This document shows, piece after piece, positions 46,955 to 56,313 of a DNA stretch of 64,000 nt. Positions within the stretch are counted from its first letter, which is position 1. Every line of letters begins with the position of its first letter. The translations under genes and the position numbers were made by a program. The stretch spans positions 1-64,000 of the forward strand of contig JAJFTO010000002.1 of the NCBI GenBank assembly GCA_021372865.1, read 5' to 3'. The notes beneath the pieces are model-generated. The model made no database searches. It was not told where the DNA came from and saw nothing but the letters and a program-made list of their open reading frames with translations. This DNA is from Porphyromonadaceae bacterium (GTDB taxonomy: Bacteria > Bacteroidota > Bacteroidia > Bacteroidales > Dysgonomonadaceae).

Positions 46955-48789
46955 TGAAACAAGGACCACTTCTACTCACAGACTGGCTTCCTACAACGAA
47001 GAAAGAGATGGAGCTTCGCGGATGGGATGAAGTAGATGTGGTCTTGTTCTCGGGCGATGCCTATGTGGATCATCCCTCTTTCGGCACCGCCGTCATCGGG
47101 AGGCTCCTCGAAAGCGAAGGGCTTAAAGTGGCCATCGTCCCTCAGCCTAACTGGCGGGACGACCTGCGGGATTTTAAAAAAATGGGCACTCCACGTTATT
47201 TCTTTGCAGTAACCGCCGGCGTGATGGATTCCATGATCAACCATTACACTGCCGGCAAGCGATTGCGTTCCAATGATGCATACACCCCCGACGGAAGGCC
47301 CGATATGCGTCCCGACAGGGCGGTGACGGTCTACTCACGCATTCTCAAGGAACTCTATCCTGATGTCCCATTGCTGCTCGGTGGGGTGGAAGCATCGTTG
47401 AGAAGGGTCACTCACTACGACTATTGGGACGATACCCTGCACAAAACCATCCTCGCTGATACGGATGCCGATCTGTTGATTTACGGCATGGGAGAGTTGC
47501 CGCTGAAGCAACTGATACAAAGACTACGCAACGGGGAAAAATTCAGTGAAATACGTAACATTCCGCAAACGGCCTTTCTTTGCACAAAGGAGGAAGTGCC
47601 GGTCAATCCGTTTGGTGAAGAAGTGACCCTCTTTTCATATGAAGCTTGTCAGAGCGACAAACTAAAGCAGGCCAAAAACTTTCGTGTAGTAGAGGAACAA
47701 TCCAACCGTCTTCACGCTGCACGCATCTTGCAGGAGGTGGACGATAAGGTGCTGGTAGTAAATCCCCCTTATCCGCCCATGGAAGAAGCGGAGATTGACG
47801 CTTCTTTCGACCTGCCCTATACCCGCCGGCCTCATCCCAAATACAGGGAGAAAACGATTCCGGCCTATGAAATGATCAAATTTTCTGTAAACCTTCACCG
47901 CGGTTGTTTTGGAGGATGTTCTTTCTGTACCATCTCTGCCCATCAGGGGAAATTTATTGCTTCACGTTCAAAAGAATCCATCCTGTCAGAGGTGGAAAAA
48001 ATCACCCGTATGCCCGGCTTCAAAGGTTACATCAGCGACCTGGGAGGCCCCTCGGCAAACATGTACCGGATGCAGGGAAAAGATTTAACAATCTGTGAAA
48101 AATGCAAAAAACCTTCCTGTATTTTTCCGAAAGTGTGTTTCAATCTTAATACCGATCACACCCCCTTGCTGGAGATCTATCACGCGGTGGATGCATTGCC
48201 GGGCGTGAAGAAATCATTCGTTGGCAGCGGTATCCGTTATGACTTGCTCCTTCACAGGAGTAACGACGACAAAACAAATAATTCCGTACACAGCTATCTT
48301 CGCGAGCTCATTACCCGACATGTATCGGGGCGACTTAAAGTGGCACCGGAACATACCTCTGAAAATACATTGCAGACAATGAGGAAACCCTCATTCGAAC
48401 TGTTCTATCGGTTCAAACAAATTTTTGATGAATTGAATGAAAAGGACGCACTCAACCAACAGCTGATCCCTTACTTCATTTCGTCACATCCTGGCTGCAC
48501 TGAAGAAGAGATGGCCGAACTGGCAACCATCACCAAGAATCTCAATTTTAAGCTGGAACAGGTGCAGGATTTTACCCCGTCACCCATGACGCTTGCCACT
48601 GAAATCTACTATACCGGATACCATCCCTATACCCTGAAACCCGTATACACGGCAAAGACGAAAGATGAGAAAAACGGACAACGCCTTTTTTTCTTCTGGC
48701 ACGATGCGAAAAATAAACATGCCATCATTCAGGCGCTTAAACGGATGAAAAGAGCGGATCTTATCCACAGACTTTATCCAAAGGGATAA
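46954..48789 (+). CDS. YgiQ family radical SAM protein
   Basis: 611 aa. The radical-SAM cluster motif CFGGCSFC gives Cys318, Cys322 and Cys325, and the N-terminal region has the YgiQ-type ADVVLFSGDAYVDHPSFG-like segment (here VVLFSGDAYVDHPSFGTAV). A further cysteine set CEKCKKPSCIFPKVC may bind another metal or cluster. Function unknown, though the family is widespread. Translationally coupled to the transporter gene by a 1-nt overlap (TAATG). Confidence 0.93.
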   Translation: MKQGPLLLTDWLPTTKKEMELRGWDEVDVVLFSGDAYVDHPSFGTAVIGRLLESEGLKVAIVPQPNWRDDLRDFKKMGTPRYFFAVTAGVMDSMINHYTAGKRLRSNDAYTPDGRPDMRPDRAVTVYSRILKELYPDVPLLLGGVEASLRRVTHYDYWDDTLHKTILADTDADLLIYGMGELPLKQLIQRLRNGEKFSEIRNIPQTAFLCTKEEVPVNPFGEEVTLFSYEACQSDKLKQAKNFRVVEEQSNRLHAARILQEVDDKVLVVNPPYPPMEEAEIDASFDLPYTRRPHPKYREKTIPAYEMIKFSVNLHRGCFGGCSFCTISAHQGKFIASRSKESILSEVEKITRMPGFKGYISDLGGPSANMYRMQGKDLTICEKCKKPSCIFPKVCFNLNTDHTPLLEIYHAVDALPGVKKSFVGSGIRYDLLLHRSNDDKTNNSVHSYLRELITRHVSGRLKVAPEHTSENTLQTMRKPSFELFYRFKQIFDELNEKDALNQQLIPYFISSHPGCTEEEMAELATITKNLNFKLEQVQDFTPSPMTLATEIYYTGYHPYTLKPVYTAKTKDEKNGQRLFFFWHDAKNKHAIIQALKRMKRADLIHRLYPKG

Positions 48790-48906
48790 AATTGCCCTGC
48801 ATATATGCCCCATCTTCATTAATTATTCTTAAAAAAAAAGGTTCTCTTTATTTCATGCAACGTTTTTGCATTTTTTGCATCTAACCGATATAAGAAGCAA
48901 AATTGT

Positions 48907-49641
48907 ATGAGAAAGATTTTTCCTTTAATCCGCATTTTTTCCATCGGAATCTTCTTATTTCTGTTATCTTGCGACGAAAATTCCCACTCACTGGGTGAGT
49001 TCCGCATCAACATAGCGACTGTAGTCCCCAGCGGAGAAAATGCATATTCATTGCTACTCGACAATGGCGAAAGGTTATGGCCTGCCGCCACCGCTGTGGC
49101 ATACCACCCCTCATACAATCAGCGTGTATTTCTCAATTACACCATTCTTTCGGGTGCACAAAACGGATATGACCGTTATATCAAAATAAATGACATCTGG
49201 AATATTCTCACAAAGCCGATCATTGAACTGAATACCCAAAACGCTGACAGTATCGGTAATGATCCGGTAAAAGCCAATGCCGTCTGGGTAGGCGGAGATT
49301 ACCTGAATGTCTCATTCATGTTCAACTATGGCGGGGTCAGACCGCATGCAATAAATTTAGTGATGGACAAACTGTCGCCCGATTCCACCTCTGGTGCCAT
49401 TGATCTTGCGTTTCGCCACAACTCCTATGACAGTCAAAAGGACAAGCTTTATGAAGGTTTTGTTTGCTTCGACCTGAAACCGTTGCGCGATGAAAACTCC
49501 GATTCAGTAAGATTGTCGGTCAGAGTGAAGGAAGAAACAAAAGACATAACTTACGATGTGGTTTACAGGTACAACCAGAAAACGCAGGAAGCTGTAACAG
49601 AGATGCCCATACCTGTTATCTCATCGAATGAATACTATTAA
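48907..49641 (+). CDS. NigD-like lipoprotein
   Basis: 244 aa. Lipoprotein signal with FLFLLSC (lipobox Cys near residue 21). The N-terminal OB-like part (LLLDNGERLWPAATAVAYHPSYNQRVFLNYTIL, quoted in part) and the C-terminal immunoglobulin-like half match the NigD-like family of Bacteroidales. Probably outer-membrane anchored; biological role not established. Upstream, TTTTTGCAT is repeated at about 48861-48881; no clear -7 element. Confidence 0.85.
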   Translation: MRKIFPLIRIFSIGIFLFLLSCDENSHSLGEFRINIATVVPSGENAYSLLLDNGERLWPAATAVAYHPSYNQRVFLNYTILSGAQNGYDRYIKINDIWNILTKPIIELNTQNADSIGNDPVKANAVWVGGDYLNVSFMFNYGGVRPHAINLVMDKLSPDSTSGAIDLAFRHNSYDSQKDKLYEGFVCFDLKPLRDENSDSVRLSVRVKEETKDITYDVVYRYNQKTQEAVTEMPIPVISSNEYY

Positions 49642-49699
49642 AAGGATCAACCACAATGTAATTAGTTCTATTTCTTATATGACTTTTTGATTTTCCAAA

Positions 49700-49733
49700 A
49701 ACCGGATGGTCCCTGTGAAGAGATCATCCGGTT
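49700..49733. terminator. Terminator-like hairpin between convergent genes
   Basis: AACCGGATG (49700-49708) and CATCCGGTT (49725-49733) make a perfect 9-bp stem with a 16-nt loop. A-rich sequence precedes and TATTTATTT follows, so it could end transcription from both nigD (plus) and the SRPBCC/pyrE genes (minus). Confidence 0.65.
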
Positions 49734-49778
49734 ATTTATTTAATCAACCGGCTTCAAACCGGCAAGGTCAATGATATC

Positions 49779-50198
49779 TCACATACGATCGTATGGTAAA
49801 TGGGCCAACGCTTCCGAGATTTTATCCACCGCCTCGCGCATCGGTTTCTCTGCCATTCCTTTTATGAAAGGATTCAGATCGGCACGCAGTGTAAGACGTA
49901 ACCGGGTATCGGTTTCAGCTTTTGCCACCAACTGAATCCAGATAAAAATATCGAAAGGGAATTTCTCCGATCTGAATTTTATCAGTTTATCCGGTTCACG
50001 CTCCTCCACGAGAAACGAGATCTTTCCGACCGGATCGACCCGAAAAGAGACGGTGTCGGCGTCGAAAGAGAAGTCACGTAGCGTATCACCGGGAATCCTG
50101 TCTTTTAAAGACTCCAACTTGCTTAGATCTGAAAGAACTCGGAATACCTCGTTACTGCTGTACGGAATTTTCTTTATATCGCTGACAAATTCAGTCAT
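49779..50198 (-). CDS. SRPBCC/START-like protein
   Basis: About 139 aa. MTEFVSDIKKIPYSSNEVFRVLSDLSKLE and the later strand-rich LIKFRSEKFPFDIFIWIQL (both quoted in part) match small SRPBCC-fold ligand-binding proteins. It overlaps pyrE in an ATGA arrangement, so the two are translationally coupled. The ATG at 50198 is used; upstream residues would lie inside pyrE. Ligand unknown. Confidence 0.82.
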   Translation of the reverse strand: MTEFVSDIKKIPYSSNEVFRVLSDLSKLESLKDRIPGDTLRDFSFDADTVSFRVDPVGKISFLVEEREPDKLIKFRSEKFPFDIFIWIQLVAKAETDTRLRLTLRADLNPFIKGMAEKPMREAVDKISEALAHLPYDRM

Positions 50199-50848
50199 TT
50201 CTTTGCTTTTTTTACAACCTGTCCCCAATTTTCAGGATCGTGACGCCATTCCTGCAACGTTTTCAGTTCCGATTCATCGATATAATCTGTCTGCAGTGCT
50301 TCATCCAGAATTGCATCGTAGTTGCAGAGGGTCGTCAGTTCCACCCTGGCATCCTGCATCTTCTTCACTGCATATGGAAATCCATAGGTGAATATCGCCA
50401 GCATACCCAGTACGTCCGACCCGTTGCTACGTATGGCTTCCACTGCCTTCAGGCTGCTTCCTCCGGTAGAAACCAGATCTTCGATTACAATCACTTTTTG
50501 TCCGGGCCTGAGATCCCCCTCGATCAGGTTCTCCAGTCCGTGATCTTTCGGAGTGGAACGGATATATACAAAGGGTAAACCGAGCAGGTCGGCTACCAGC
50601 GCTCCGGGAGCGATGGCTCCGGTGGCTACACCGGCAATTGCATCGGTTTGGGGATATTTTTCAAGCACAATCCGGGCAAACTCCACCTTGATAAAATTGC
50701 GGATCACAGGATACGACATCAGTTTACGGTTGTCGCAATATATGGGCGATTTCCAGCCCGATGCCCAGGTGAAAGGGTTTGACGGTTGAAGCTTAATCGC
50801 TTTGACCTTAAGAAGTTTCTCGGCAGTTAATTTATGTACGAAGTTCAT
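50195..50848 (-). CDS. pyrE: Orotate phosphoribosyltransferase
   Basis: 217 aa. Converts orotate and PRPP to OMP in pyrimidine synthesis. The PRPP loop VIVIEDLVSTGGSSLKAVE, PFTWASGWKSPIYCDNRK and VYIRSTPKDHGLENLIEG are family motifs. Normal length. Cotranscribed with the SRPBCC gene. Confidence 0.96.
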   Translation of the reverse strand: MNFVHKLTAEKLLKVKAIKLQPSNPFTWASGWKSPIYCDNRKLMSYPVIRNFIKVEFARIVLEKYPQTDAIAGVATGAIAPGALVADLLGLPFVYIRSTPKDHGLENLIEGDLRPGQKVIVIEDLVSTGGSSLKAVEAIRSNGSDVLGMLAIFTYGFPYAVKKMQDARVELTTLCNYDAILDEALQTDYIDESELKTLQEWRHDPENWGQVVKKAKK

Positions 50849-50926
50849 GTTATCGCTTTTTCACTGATTGATTACAAAAATACAGATTTCGGAGTTAATA
50901 ACGTCTCAATTTCTGAAAAAAGATAT

Positions 50927-51622
50927 TTAAAAAACTTCCCCCAGCGTAGCCACGCTGATTTTTACTCCGTGGCACACTTGCAGGGCAGTGCCACACGCTT
51001 CCATGGTGGAACCCGTGGTGATCACGTCGTCTACAAGCAGCAGATGTTTTTGAACATATTCATCAGGATCTTTCACCAAAAAAACATGTTTCACATTTTC
51101 CCAGCGCTGGGTTTTTGTTCGCTTTGTCTGTGTGGGATTATAGACCACCCTGATGAGGTTACCCACCGACAAGGGAAGAGAAGTAGCTTCCGCCAAACCA
51201 CAGGCAATTACTTCCGCCTGATTGTAACCGCGGATTTTTTCTTTCTTCGGATGCAAGGGTACAGGAACAATGACATCAATGGGTTTCAGAAAATCACTTT
51301 CCTGAAGGTCCTCACCGAATATTTTTCCAAGAAGGATGCCCACTTCCTTGCAATGATGATATTTTAACTGATAAATCAACGGGGGTAGCATTCCTTTCTT
51401 GGCATACACACAGAATGAAGCAATCCGTTCAAATGGAATTCTCCCTGCCATAAGTTGCTCGGCCGCATTGTCGGGATACCTGAAATTGTAGGTCCGGGGT
51501 AACTTGTATAAACATCGCAGACAAATACACTCCTCCGATTGTATCAACTCCTCGCCACACACCATGCAGACGTCAGGGAAAAAAAGATGGGAGAACTCCA
51601 TCAACAGGTCATTCCGTCTCAT
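50927..51622 (-). CDS. ComF family phosphoribosyltransferase-like protein
   Basis: About 231 aa. A zinc-finger-like start (CMVCGEE and CICLRC, four Cys) and a PRPP-binding motif LLLVDDVITTGSTM. ComF proteins act in DNA uptake or nucleotide handling. Starts at 51622 (MRRNDLL, overlapping recX by 14 nt) or 51601 (MEFSHLFF) are both plausible. The first in-frame start, TTG 51637, is less likely. Confidence 0.85.
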   Translation of the reverse strand: MRRNDLLMEFSHLFFPDVCMVCGEELIQSEECICLRCLYKLPRTYNFRYPDNAAEQLMAGRIPFERIASFCVYAKKGMLPPLIYQLKYHHCKEVGILLGKIFGEDLQESDFLKPIDVIVPVPLHPKKEKIRGYNQAEVIACGLAEATSLPLSVGNLIRVVYNPTQTKRTKTQRWENVKHVFLVKDPDEYVQKHLLLVDDVITTGSTMEACGTALQVCHGVKISVATLGEVF

Positions 51623-52109
51623 CAGCCAACTCATCAAGATCCATCTTCCTCAGGCAACTCAAAATTTCCTCCATAGGATACCCTCTTCCCAAGGCAAAAC
51701 GGATTAGTTTACCGTTCATTTCATAGGGAGAACTTCCGTGTATAGTTTTTCTTTTGGCTTCCAGCAGTGGCTGAAGTGAAGCGTTGAGTTCATTGTCGGA
51801 GAACTCTGCAAAGGCAGATTCGATCACTTCATCGGAAATTTTTTTTTGACGCAGGGAAAGCTCAATCTTTATTTTGCCCCATTTATCGTAAGATAATTTG
51901 TCGTGGATATAATTCCGGGCATATCGCGCATCATCCACATAGCGCCCCTTCTTTAACCGAACGACAATCTGCTCTGCATCCCCTTCGGAGATATACATCC
52001 TTTTCAACTTTTGTTGTATATCCCACACACAGCATTCTTTCATTGAGCAGAGCCGGGCCATTTGCATAAAAGCCTGTTCTGCAGTCGTTGTTTTTTTAGA
52101 CCTGTCCAT
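51609..52109 (-). CDS. recX: Regulatory protein RecX
   Basis: 166 aa. RecX modulates RecA filaments. Helical repeats with LCSMKECCVWDIQQKLKRM, VRLKKGRYVDDARYARNYIHDKL (quoted in part) and IKIELSLRQKKISDEVIESA are the RecX signatures. It overlaps prmC by 14 nt upstream and the comF start downstream, so the cluster is compact. Confidence 0.92.
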   Translation of the reverse strand: MDRSKKTTTAEQAFMQMARLCSMKECCVWDIQQKLKRMYISEGDAEQIVVRLKKGRYVDDARYARNYIHDKLSYDKWGKIKIELSLRQKKISDEVIESAFAEFSDNELNASLQPLLEAKRKTIHGSSPYEMNGKLIRFALGRGYPMEEILSCLRKMDLDELADETE

Positions 52110-52953
52110 GGCTTGCTGGTTTTACGGCACGAATCATCCTGGGATTTCCCGAGATATCATTTTTTATTTCCACTGCATGGAATCCGGCATCGCGAAGCAA
52201 TGCAGCCACCGGTTCTGCCATGCCTCTGTTTATTTCGAAATACAATCTTCCCCCGTCTTCAAGGAGCTCTCCGGTCAGAGATACAATCCGTTCATAAAAC
52301 AGTAACGGGCGGTTATCGGGAACAAAAAGAGCTTCATGTGGCTCAAAATCCAAGACATTCCGCTCCATCAGTTTTTTTTCAGATTCCGTCACATAGGGAG
52401 GATTACTCACAATGAGATCATATTTTTCCGAATCAGGGAGCTTTTGGAAGATGTCTGTGCGGGAAAAGCGAACTCCAGCACTATTCCTGGCGGCATTCTC
52501 TGCAGCCACCGCCAGGGCTTTCTCTGAAATATCCCAGGCATCTACCCTCGCATGTGCGATTTCCTTTGCTAGGGTTATTGCAATACAGCCACTGCCAGTA
52601 CCTATATCCAGAATGAAACGACTTCCTTCGTAAGGCTCCGAAACAATCCACTCGACCAATTCTTCCGTTTCAGGACGCGGAATCAGTACATCGCCAGTCA
52701 CTTTAAACATTCTTCCATAAAATTCAGTCTTTCCGAACACATACTGATACGGTTCACCTCGCTTCAAGCGGGACAGAATATCCTCCATCTTTTCGACCTG
52801 TAAACGGGATAAATGATTAATTTTGTCATTCGTAAAGTAGATATTCTGATCACCAAGTAGCTCTTCCACAATAAGGCGTGTGAGTACTGCGATTTCAGAA
52901 GAGGTGTACAACCTGTTTAATTCACGGCGGATATGCTGGATGTATTGTTGCAT
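52096..52953 (-). CDS. prmC: Peptide chain release factor N5-glutamine methyltransferase
   Basis: About 285 aa. Methylates the GGQ glutamine of release factors. N-terminal helical domain (MQQYIQHIRRELNRLY), SAM-binding FILDIGTGSGCIAITLA and the catalytic NPPY in YDLIVSNPPYVTESEK. ATG 52953 gives the standard N-terminus; the extra 24 residues from 53025 would run through the -7 element. Confidence 0.95.
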   Translation of the reverse strand: MQQYIQHIRRELNRLYTSSEIAVLTRLIVEELLGDQNIYFTNDKINHLSRLQVEKMEDILSRLKRGEPYQYVFGKTEFYGRMFKVTGDVLIPRPETEELVEWIVSEPYEGSRFILDIGTGSGCIAITLAKEIAHARVDAWDISEKALAVAAENAARNSAGVRFSRTDIFQKLPDSEKYDLIVSNPPYVTESEKKLMERNVLDFEPHEALFVPDNRPLLFYERIVSLTGELLEDGGRLYFEINRGMAEPVAALLRDAGFHAVEIKNDISGNPRMIRAVKPASHGQV

Positions 52954-52992
52954 AATAACGATCGGTCCTGTATTGAAAATTGCTTGACAGAA

Positions 52993-53000
52993 CAAAGATA
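52993..53000 (-). promoter_or_regulatory. -7 promoter element of the prmC cluster
   Basis: TATCTTTG on the minus strand, 40 nt before the prmC ATG and just upstream of the divergent ribD start. Confidence 0.5.
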
Positions 53001-53006
53001 AAAAAA

Positions 53007-54074
53007 ATGGATATAAATCCGGCATATATGGAGCGATGCTTTCAGCTTGCCCGCAAAGGCGAAGGCTATACCCTTCCCAACCCCATGGTGGGTGCAGTGG
53101 TAGTACATCAAAACCGAATTATTGGTGAAGGTTATCACAGACAGTATGGAAAAGCACACGCAGAGGTGAATGCCATCATGGCAGTGAAAGAAGAGGCGTT
53201 GCTCGCAGACTCCACCCTGTATGTCTCGCTGGAGCCATGTTCTCATCATGGGAAAACACCTCCCTGCACCGGATTGATTATTGCCAAAAATATACCCCGG
53301 GTGGTCATTGCCGTGCAGGATCCCAACCCAGTCGTCTCGGGCAGAGGGATTGGGATATTGAAAGAGCAGGGCGTCGAAGTAACGGTCGGGATTCTGGAAG
53401 CGCAGGCACGGGAACTAAACAGGATGTTTTTCGTAAATCAGCAATACAAACGGCCCTTTGTGATATTGAAATGGGCACAGAGTAAAGATCATTTTATGGA
53501 TCACACCCGCACATCGCTCCAGGAAAAGATGCCGGCAGTTATCTCCAACAGAATCACGCAAACCATTGTGCATAAGATTCGTACGCAGACTCAGGGTATT
53601 CTCGTGGGAACCCGGACAGCAATGCTTGACAACCCGCAGCTGACTGCCAGAAAGTGGCATGGCCCACAGCCTGTACGCATTGTGATAGACAGGGAAAACA
53701 AAATTCCGACCACTTCTGCCTTGTTCGACGGGACAACAGTAACCATAGTCTTCACAGGCGCAATCCGTACCGACCTTCCAAATAAGGGGGTAAAACAAAT
53801 CCTACTGGATTTTCATGGTGACACCAACAGGCAAATACTTCAAAGCCTTTATAAGGAGAGGATTTATTCATTAATTGTGGAAGGTGGAGCCCACCTGCTG
53901 TCCTCTTTCATCAGGAAGAACATGTGGGATGAAGCCTACGTGGAAACATCGGATAAGATGCTCTATCGCGGTATCAAAGCGCCTGAAATAGAAGGGGAAG
54001 AAATAAGTACCAAAAGATATTTAAATTCGGTACAGTTTCATTTAAAGTGCCAAACAACTCGAAATTTTCTTTAA
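53007..54074 (+). CDS. ribD: Bifunctional riboflavin deaminase-reductase RibD
   Basis: About 355 aa. The deaminase domain has zinc ligands His51 (HAEVNA), Cys78 and Cys87 (PCSHHGKTPPC) with catalytic Glu53. The reductase domain follows (GILVGTRTAMLDNPQLTAR; YSLIVEGGAHLLSSF). Catalyses two steps of riboflavin synthesis. ATG 53007 is chosen because the family begins shortly before YMERCFQLARKGEG. Confidence 0.95.
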   Translation: MDINPAYMERCFQLARKGEGYTLPNPMVGAVVVHQNRIIGEGYHRQYGKAHAEVNAIMAVKEEALLADSTLYVSLEPCSHHGKTPPCTGLIIAKNIPRVVIAVQDPNPVVSGRGIGILKEQGVEVTVGILEAQARELNRMFFVNQQYKRPFVILKWAQSKDHFMDHTRTSLQEKMPAVISNRITQTIVHKIRTQTQGILVGTRTAMLDNPQLTARKWHGPQPVRIVIDRENKIPTTSALFDGTTVTIVFTGAIRTDLPNKGVKQILLDFHGDTNRQILQSLYKERIYSLIVEGGAHLLSSFIRKNMWDEAYVETSDKMLYRGIKAPEIEGEEISTKRYLNSVQFHLKCQTTRNFL

Positions 54075-54111
54075 ATATTCATTTTAATATGGTTAAAGCG
54101 AAAAATCTTTC

Positions 54112-54119
54112 TACTTTTG
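54112..54119 (+). promoter_or_regulatory. -7 promoter element of the DUF6242-like lipoprotein gene
   Basis: TACTTTTG, 37 nt before ATG 54157. Confidence 0.45.
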
Positions 54120-54156
54120 CATATCTTAAACGTGCTGTACAATATTTTTGAAACGA

Positions 54157-55500
54157 ATGATATCCAAATATTTTCTCCTAGCATGGTTGACTTTTCTTAA
54201 CCTGTTGCTTCTCTCCTCCTGCCTGAACTCAAATGTGGAGGATACAGAATATTCTCCTGATGCACAAATTTATGCTTTTTCACTGTCTTCTGCCGCCGAC
54301 ACATCCGATATATTGTCTTCCACTAAATTTACCATTGATCAGGTGAACGGAAAAATCTTCAACAAGGATCCGCTACCGTATTTGTTTCGGGTAGACAGTG
54401 TGTTACTCAACATTGCCGGTGCCAGTACGTACAGCCCCTATGCACTTGTACAGCTCATGCTGGATCCCGATAGTACCTATAATTGGGTCCAGGATGACTC
54501 GGTAGCGACCACCCGGTTAAAGAAGATTACTACAACAGCACCCGATGGTATTACAAAGAAATCCTACGACTTTCAACTAAATATATATCAGGAGGATCCC
54601 TATCTTCTTCGATGGGAACAGAAAAGTCCCGGTTATTTACCTGTTTCCGTCGTGACTCAGAAAACAATCGCATTAAAAAACCGGTTTATCACTTATTTCA
54701 ACTCCGGCACAGCCATACAGGCGAAATCTACCGACAGCGGCGACGGGGCAGACTGGACTACGGAAACCCTGTCGGGACTCCCTCCTACGCTGCAACTTTC
54801 CTCCCTGATGACTGTCAATGATACCGCTTACGGCCTCGACGCTACAACCGGAACCGTTTATCAATCAACCGACGGTGCCAGCTGGAATAAGATTGTCACC
54901 ACACACACAATAAAAGCTATTTATGGAGAAATGCCTCAGGCTACCCACGGCAATATTCTGGCTGCTGCAGAAATCAACGGAGTACTTACTTTCGTGCAAA
55001 CTGACAATTTTTCTGTATTAAAGCCTCTGAATAATCTCCCAGCAAACATGCCGTTAAAAGATTTTTCTGCCACAAAGGTAGACACACCTACCTCCTATTC
55101 AAAGTACTTGATTTTGTCGGGTGGAATTACCTCGGAGAATAAGTTCAACAACAATATCTGGATTTTACTTGAAAATAACGGTGTGATTACCTATGTTTTG
55201 TCAAGAATTCCGGGTGCGGTATCGGTGAATGGTAGCAGTTTGTTTTTTTATGACAATAAGCCCTATCTGATGACCACATCGTCCGGAGAAAACATTTTGA
55301 TGTATTCGAACAATTCGGGCCTTGACTGGATTAAAACAGCTGAAAATCAGTCTTTTCCATCCGGTTTTACCCTTAGAATAAATGCGTCGGTACTGACTGA
55401 CGCAGCAAATTATATGTGGATATTCGGCGGAATATCTGCCGCGCAAACGCCTCTGGCCGATGTTTGGAAAGGCAGGCTCAGCAAATATGCCTTCAACTGA
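54157..55500 (+). CDS. DUF6242-like lipoprotein
   Basis: About 447 aa. Signal with LLLLSSC lipobox (Cys near residue 22). The N-terminal region (YSPDAQIYAFSLSSAADTSD) resembles Bacteroidales DUF6242 proteins. The rest has beta-propeller-like repeats with SSLMTVNDTAYGLDATTGTVYQSTDGASWNKI (quoted in part) and LMYSNNSGLDWIKT, reminiscent of BNR/Kelch blades. Surface or periplasmic; function unknown. ATG 54157 preferred to TTG 54148. Confidence 0.78.
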   Translation: MISKYFLLAWLTFLNLLLLSSCLNSNVEDTEYSPDAQIYAFSLSSAADTSDILSSTKFTIDQVNGKIFNKDPLPYLFRVDSVLLNIAGASTYSPYALVQLMLDPDSTYNWVQDDSVATTRLKKITTTAPDGITKKSYDFQLNIYQEDPYLLRWEQKSPGYLPVSVVTQKTIALKNRFITYFNSGTAIQAKSTDSGDGADWTTETLSGLPPTLQLSSLMTVNDTAYGLDATTGTVYQSTDGASWNKIVTTHTIKAIYGEMPQATHGNILAAAEINGVLTFVQTDNFSVLKPLNNLPANMPLKDFSATKVDTPTSYSKYLILSGGITSENKFNNNIWILLENNGVITYVLSRIPGAVSVNGSSLFFYDNKPYLMTTSSGENILMYSNNSGLDWIKTAENQSFPSGFTLRINASVLTDAANYMWIFGGISAAQTPLADVWKGRLSKYAFN

Positions 55501-55585
55501 GAAGAATTGTCACTTTTGTTGAACAAAAGATAATTTATTACCTCAATGTCCGTTCTCTTGGAAACAGGATTAAAGGAATGAAGGG

Positions 55586-56293
55586 ATGAAGATTCTGGGA
55601 AAACCACTATTTGTGACGATGATGGCAGGATTTTTGGCATCAATTGTCTGTACTGGTATTTATGCACAGGAATATAAATTTGAAACGGGTGCTGCTGTTG
55701 GGGTTTCATCCTACATGGGTGACGCCAACAAAACGAGTTTCATGTATCACCCGGGCATTGTTACAGGTTTACTTTTCCGGTATAACATCAACTTTCATTG
55801 GGCATTAAAATCGGACATCCTTGCGGGAAAAGTTTCCGGAGACACCCGGAACACGGAAAATATTTTCCCTTCAGGCTCGCAGGCAGCTTTTCGCCGTACT
55901 TTTGCGGAAGCGGGTACCCAGGTAGAATTTAACTTCCTGCCCTACAGTGACAAGTATCGTTATATGGGAACAAAGTCCTATACTCCCTACCTGTTTGTGG
56001 GTGCGGGCATCACATATGCAACAGGAGAAACGGATTATATAGGGCCAAACATGCCTTTTGGCGTAGGATTTAAGTTTAAACTAAATAACAGATTGAATGT
56101 TTCCATCGAGGGTTCAACACGAAAATTGTTTGACGACAATTTCGATGTAACGCAAAAAACGCAATCATGGAGTTTGGATCAACCCTACGGCATCGGGAGC
56201 AGCACCCTCAAAAACCGGGATTGGTATTCGATTACAATGATTTTCCTTACCTGGGACTTCGGCCTAAGAGACGATCCCTGTCATGGTAACTAA
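55586..56293 (+). CDS. DUF6089-like outer-membrane beta-barrel protein
   Basis: 235 aa with a signal peptide (ending GIYA before QEYKFE). The mature part alternates in barrel fashion (GAAVGVSSYMGDANKT, YTPYLFVGAGITYATGE, LNVSIEGSTRKLF). It sits immediately upstream of uppS-bamA, its usual place in Bacteroidota. Function unknown; may relate to envelope assembly. Confidence 0.8.
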   Translation: MKILGKPLFVTMMAGFLASIVCTGIYAQEYKFETGAAVGVSSYMGDANKTSFMYHPGIVTGLLFRYNINFHWALKSDILAGKVSGDTRNTENIFPSGSQAAFRRTFAEAGTQVEFNFLPYSDKYRYMGTKSYTPYLFVGAGITYATGETDYIGPNMPFGVGFKFKLNNRLNVSIEGSTRKLFDDNFDVTQKTQSWSLDQPYGIGSSTLKNRDWYSITMIFLTWDFGLRDDPCHGN

Positions 56294-56313
56294 CTTATTA
56301 GCCACAAATAAAG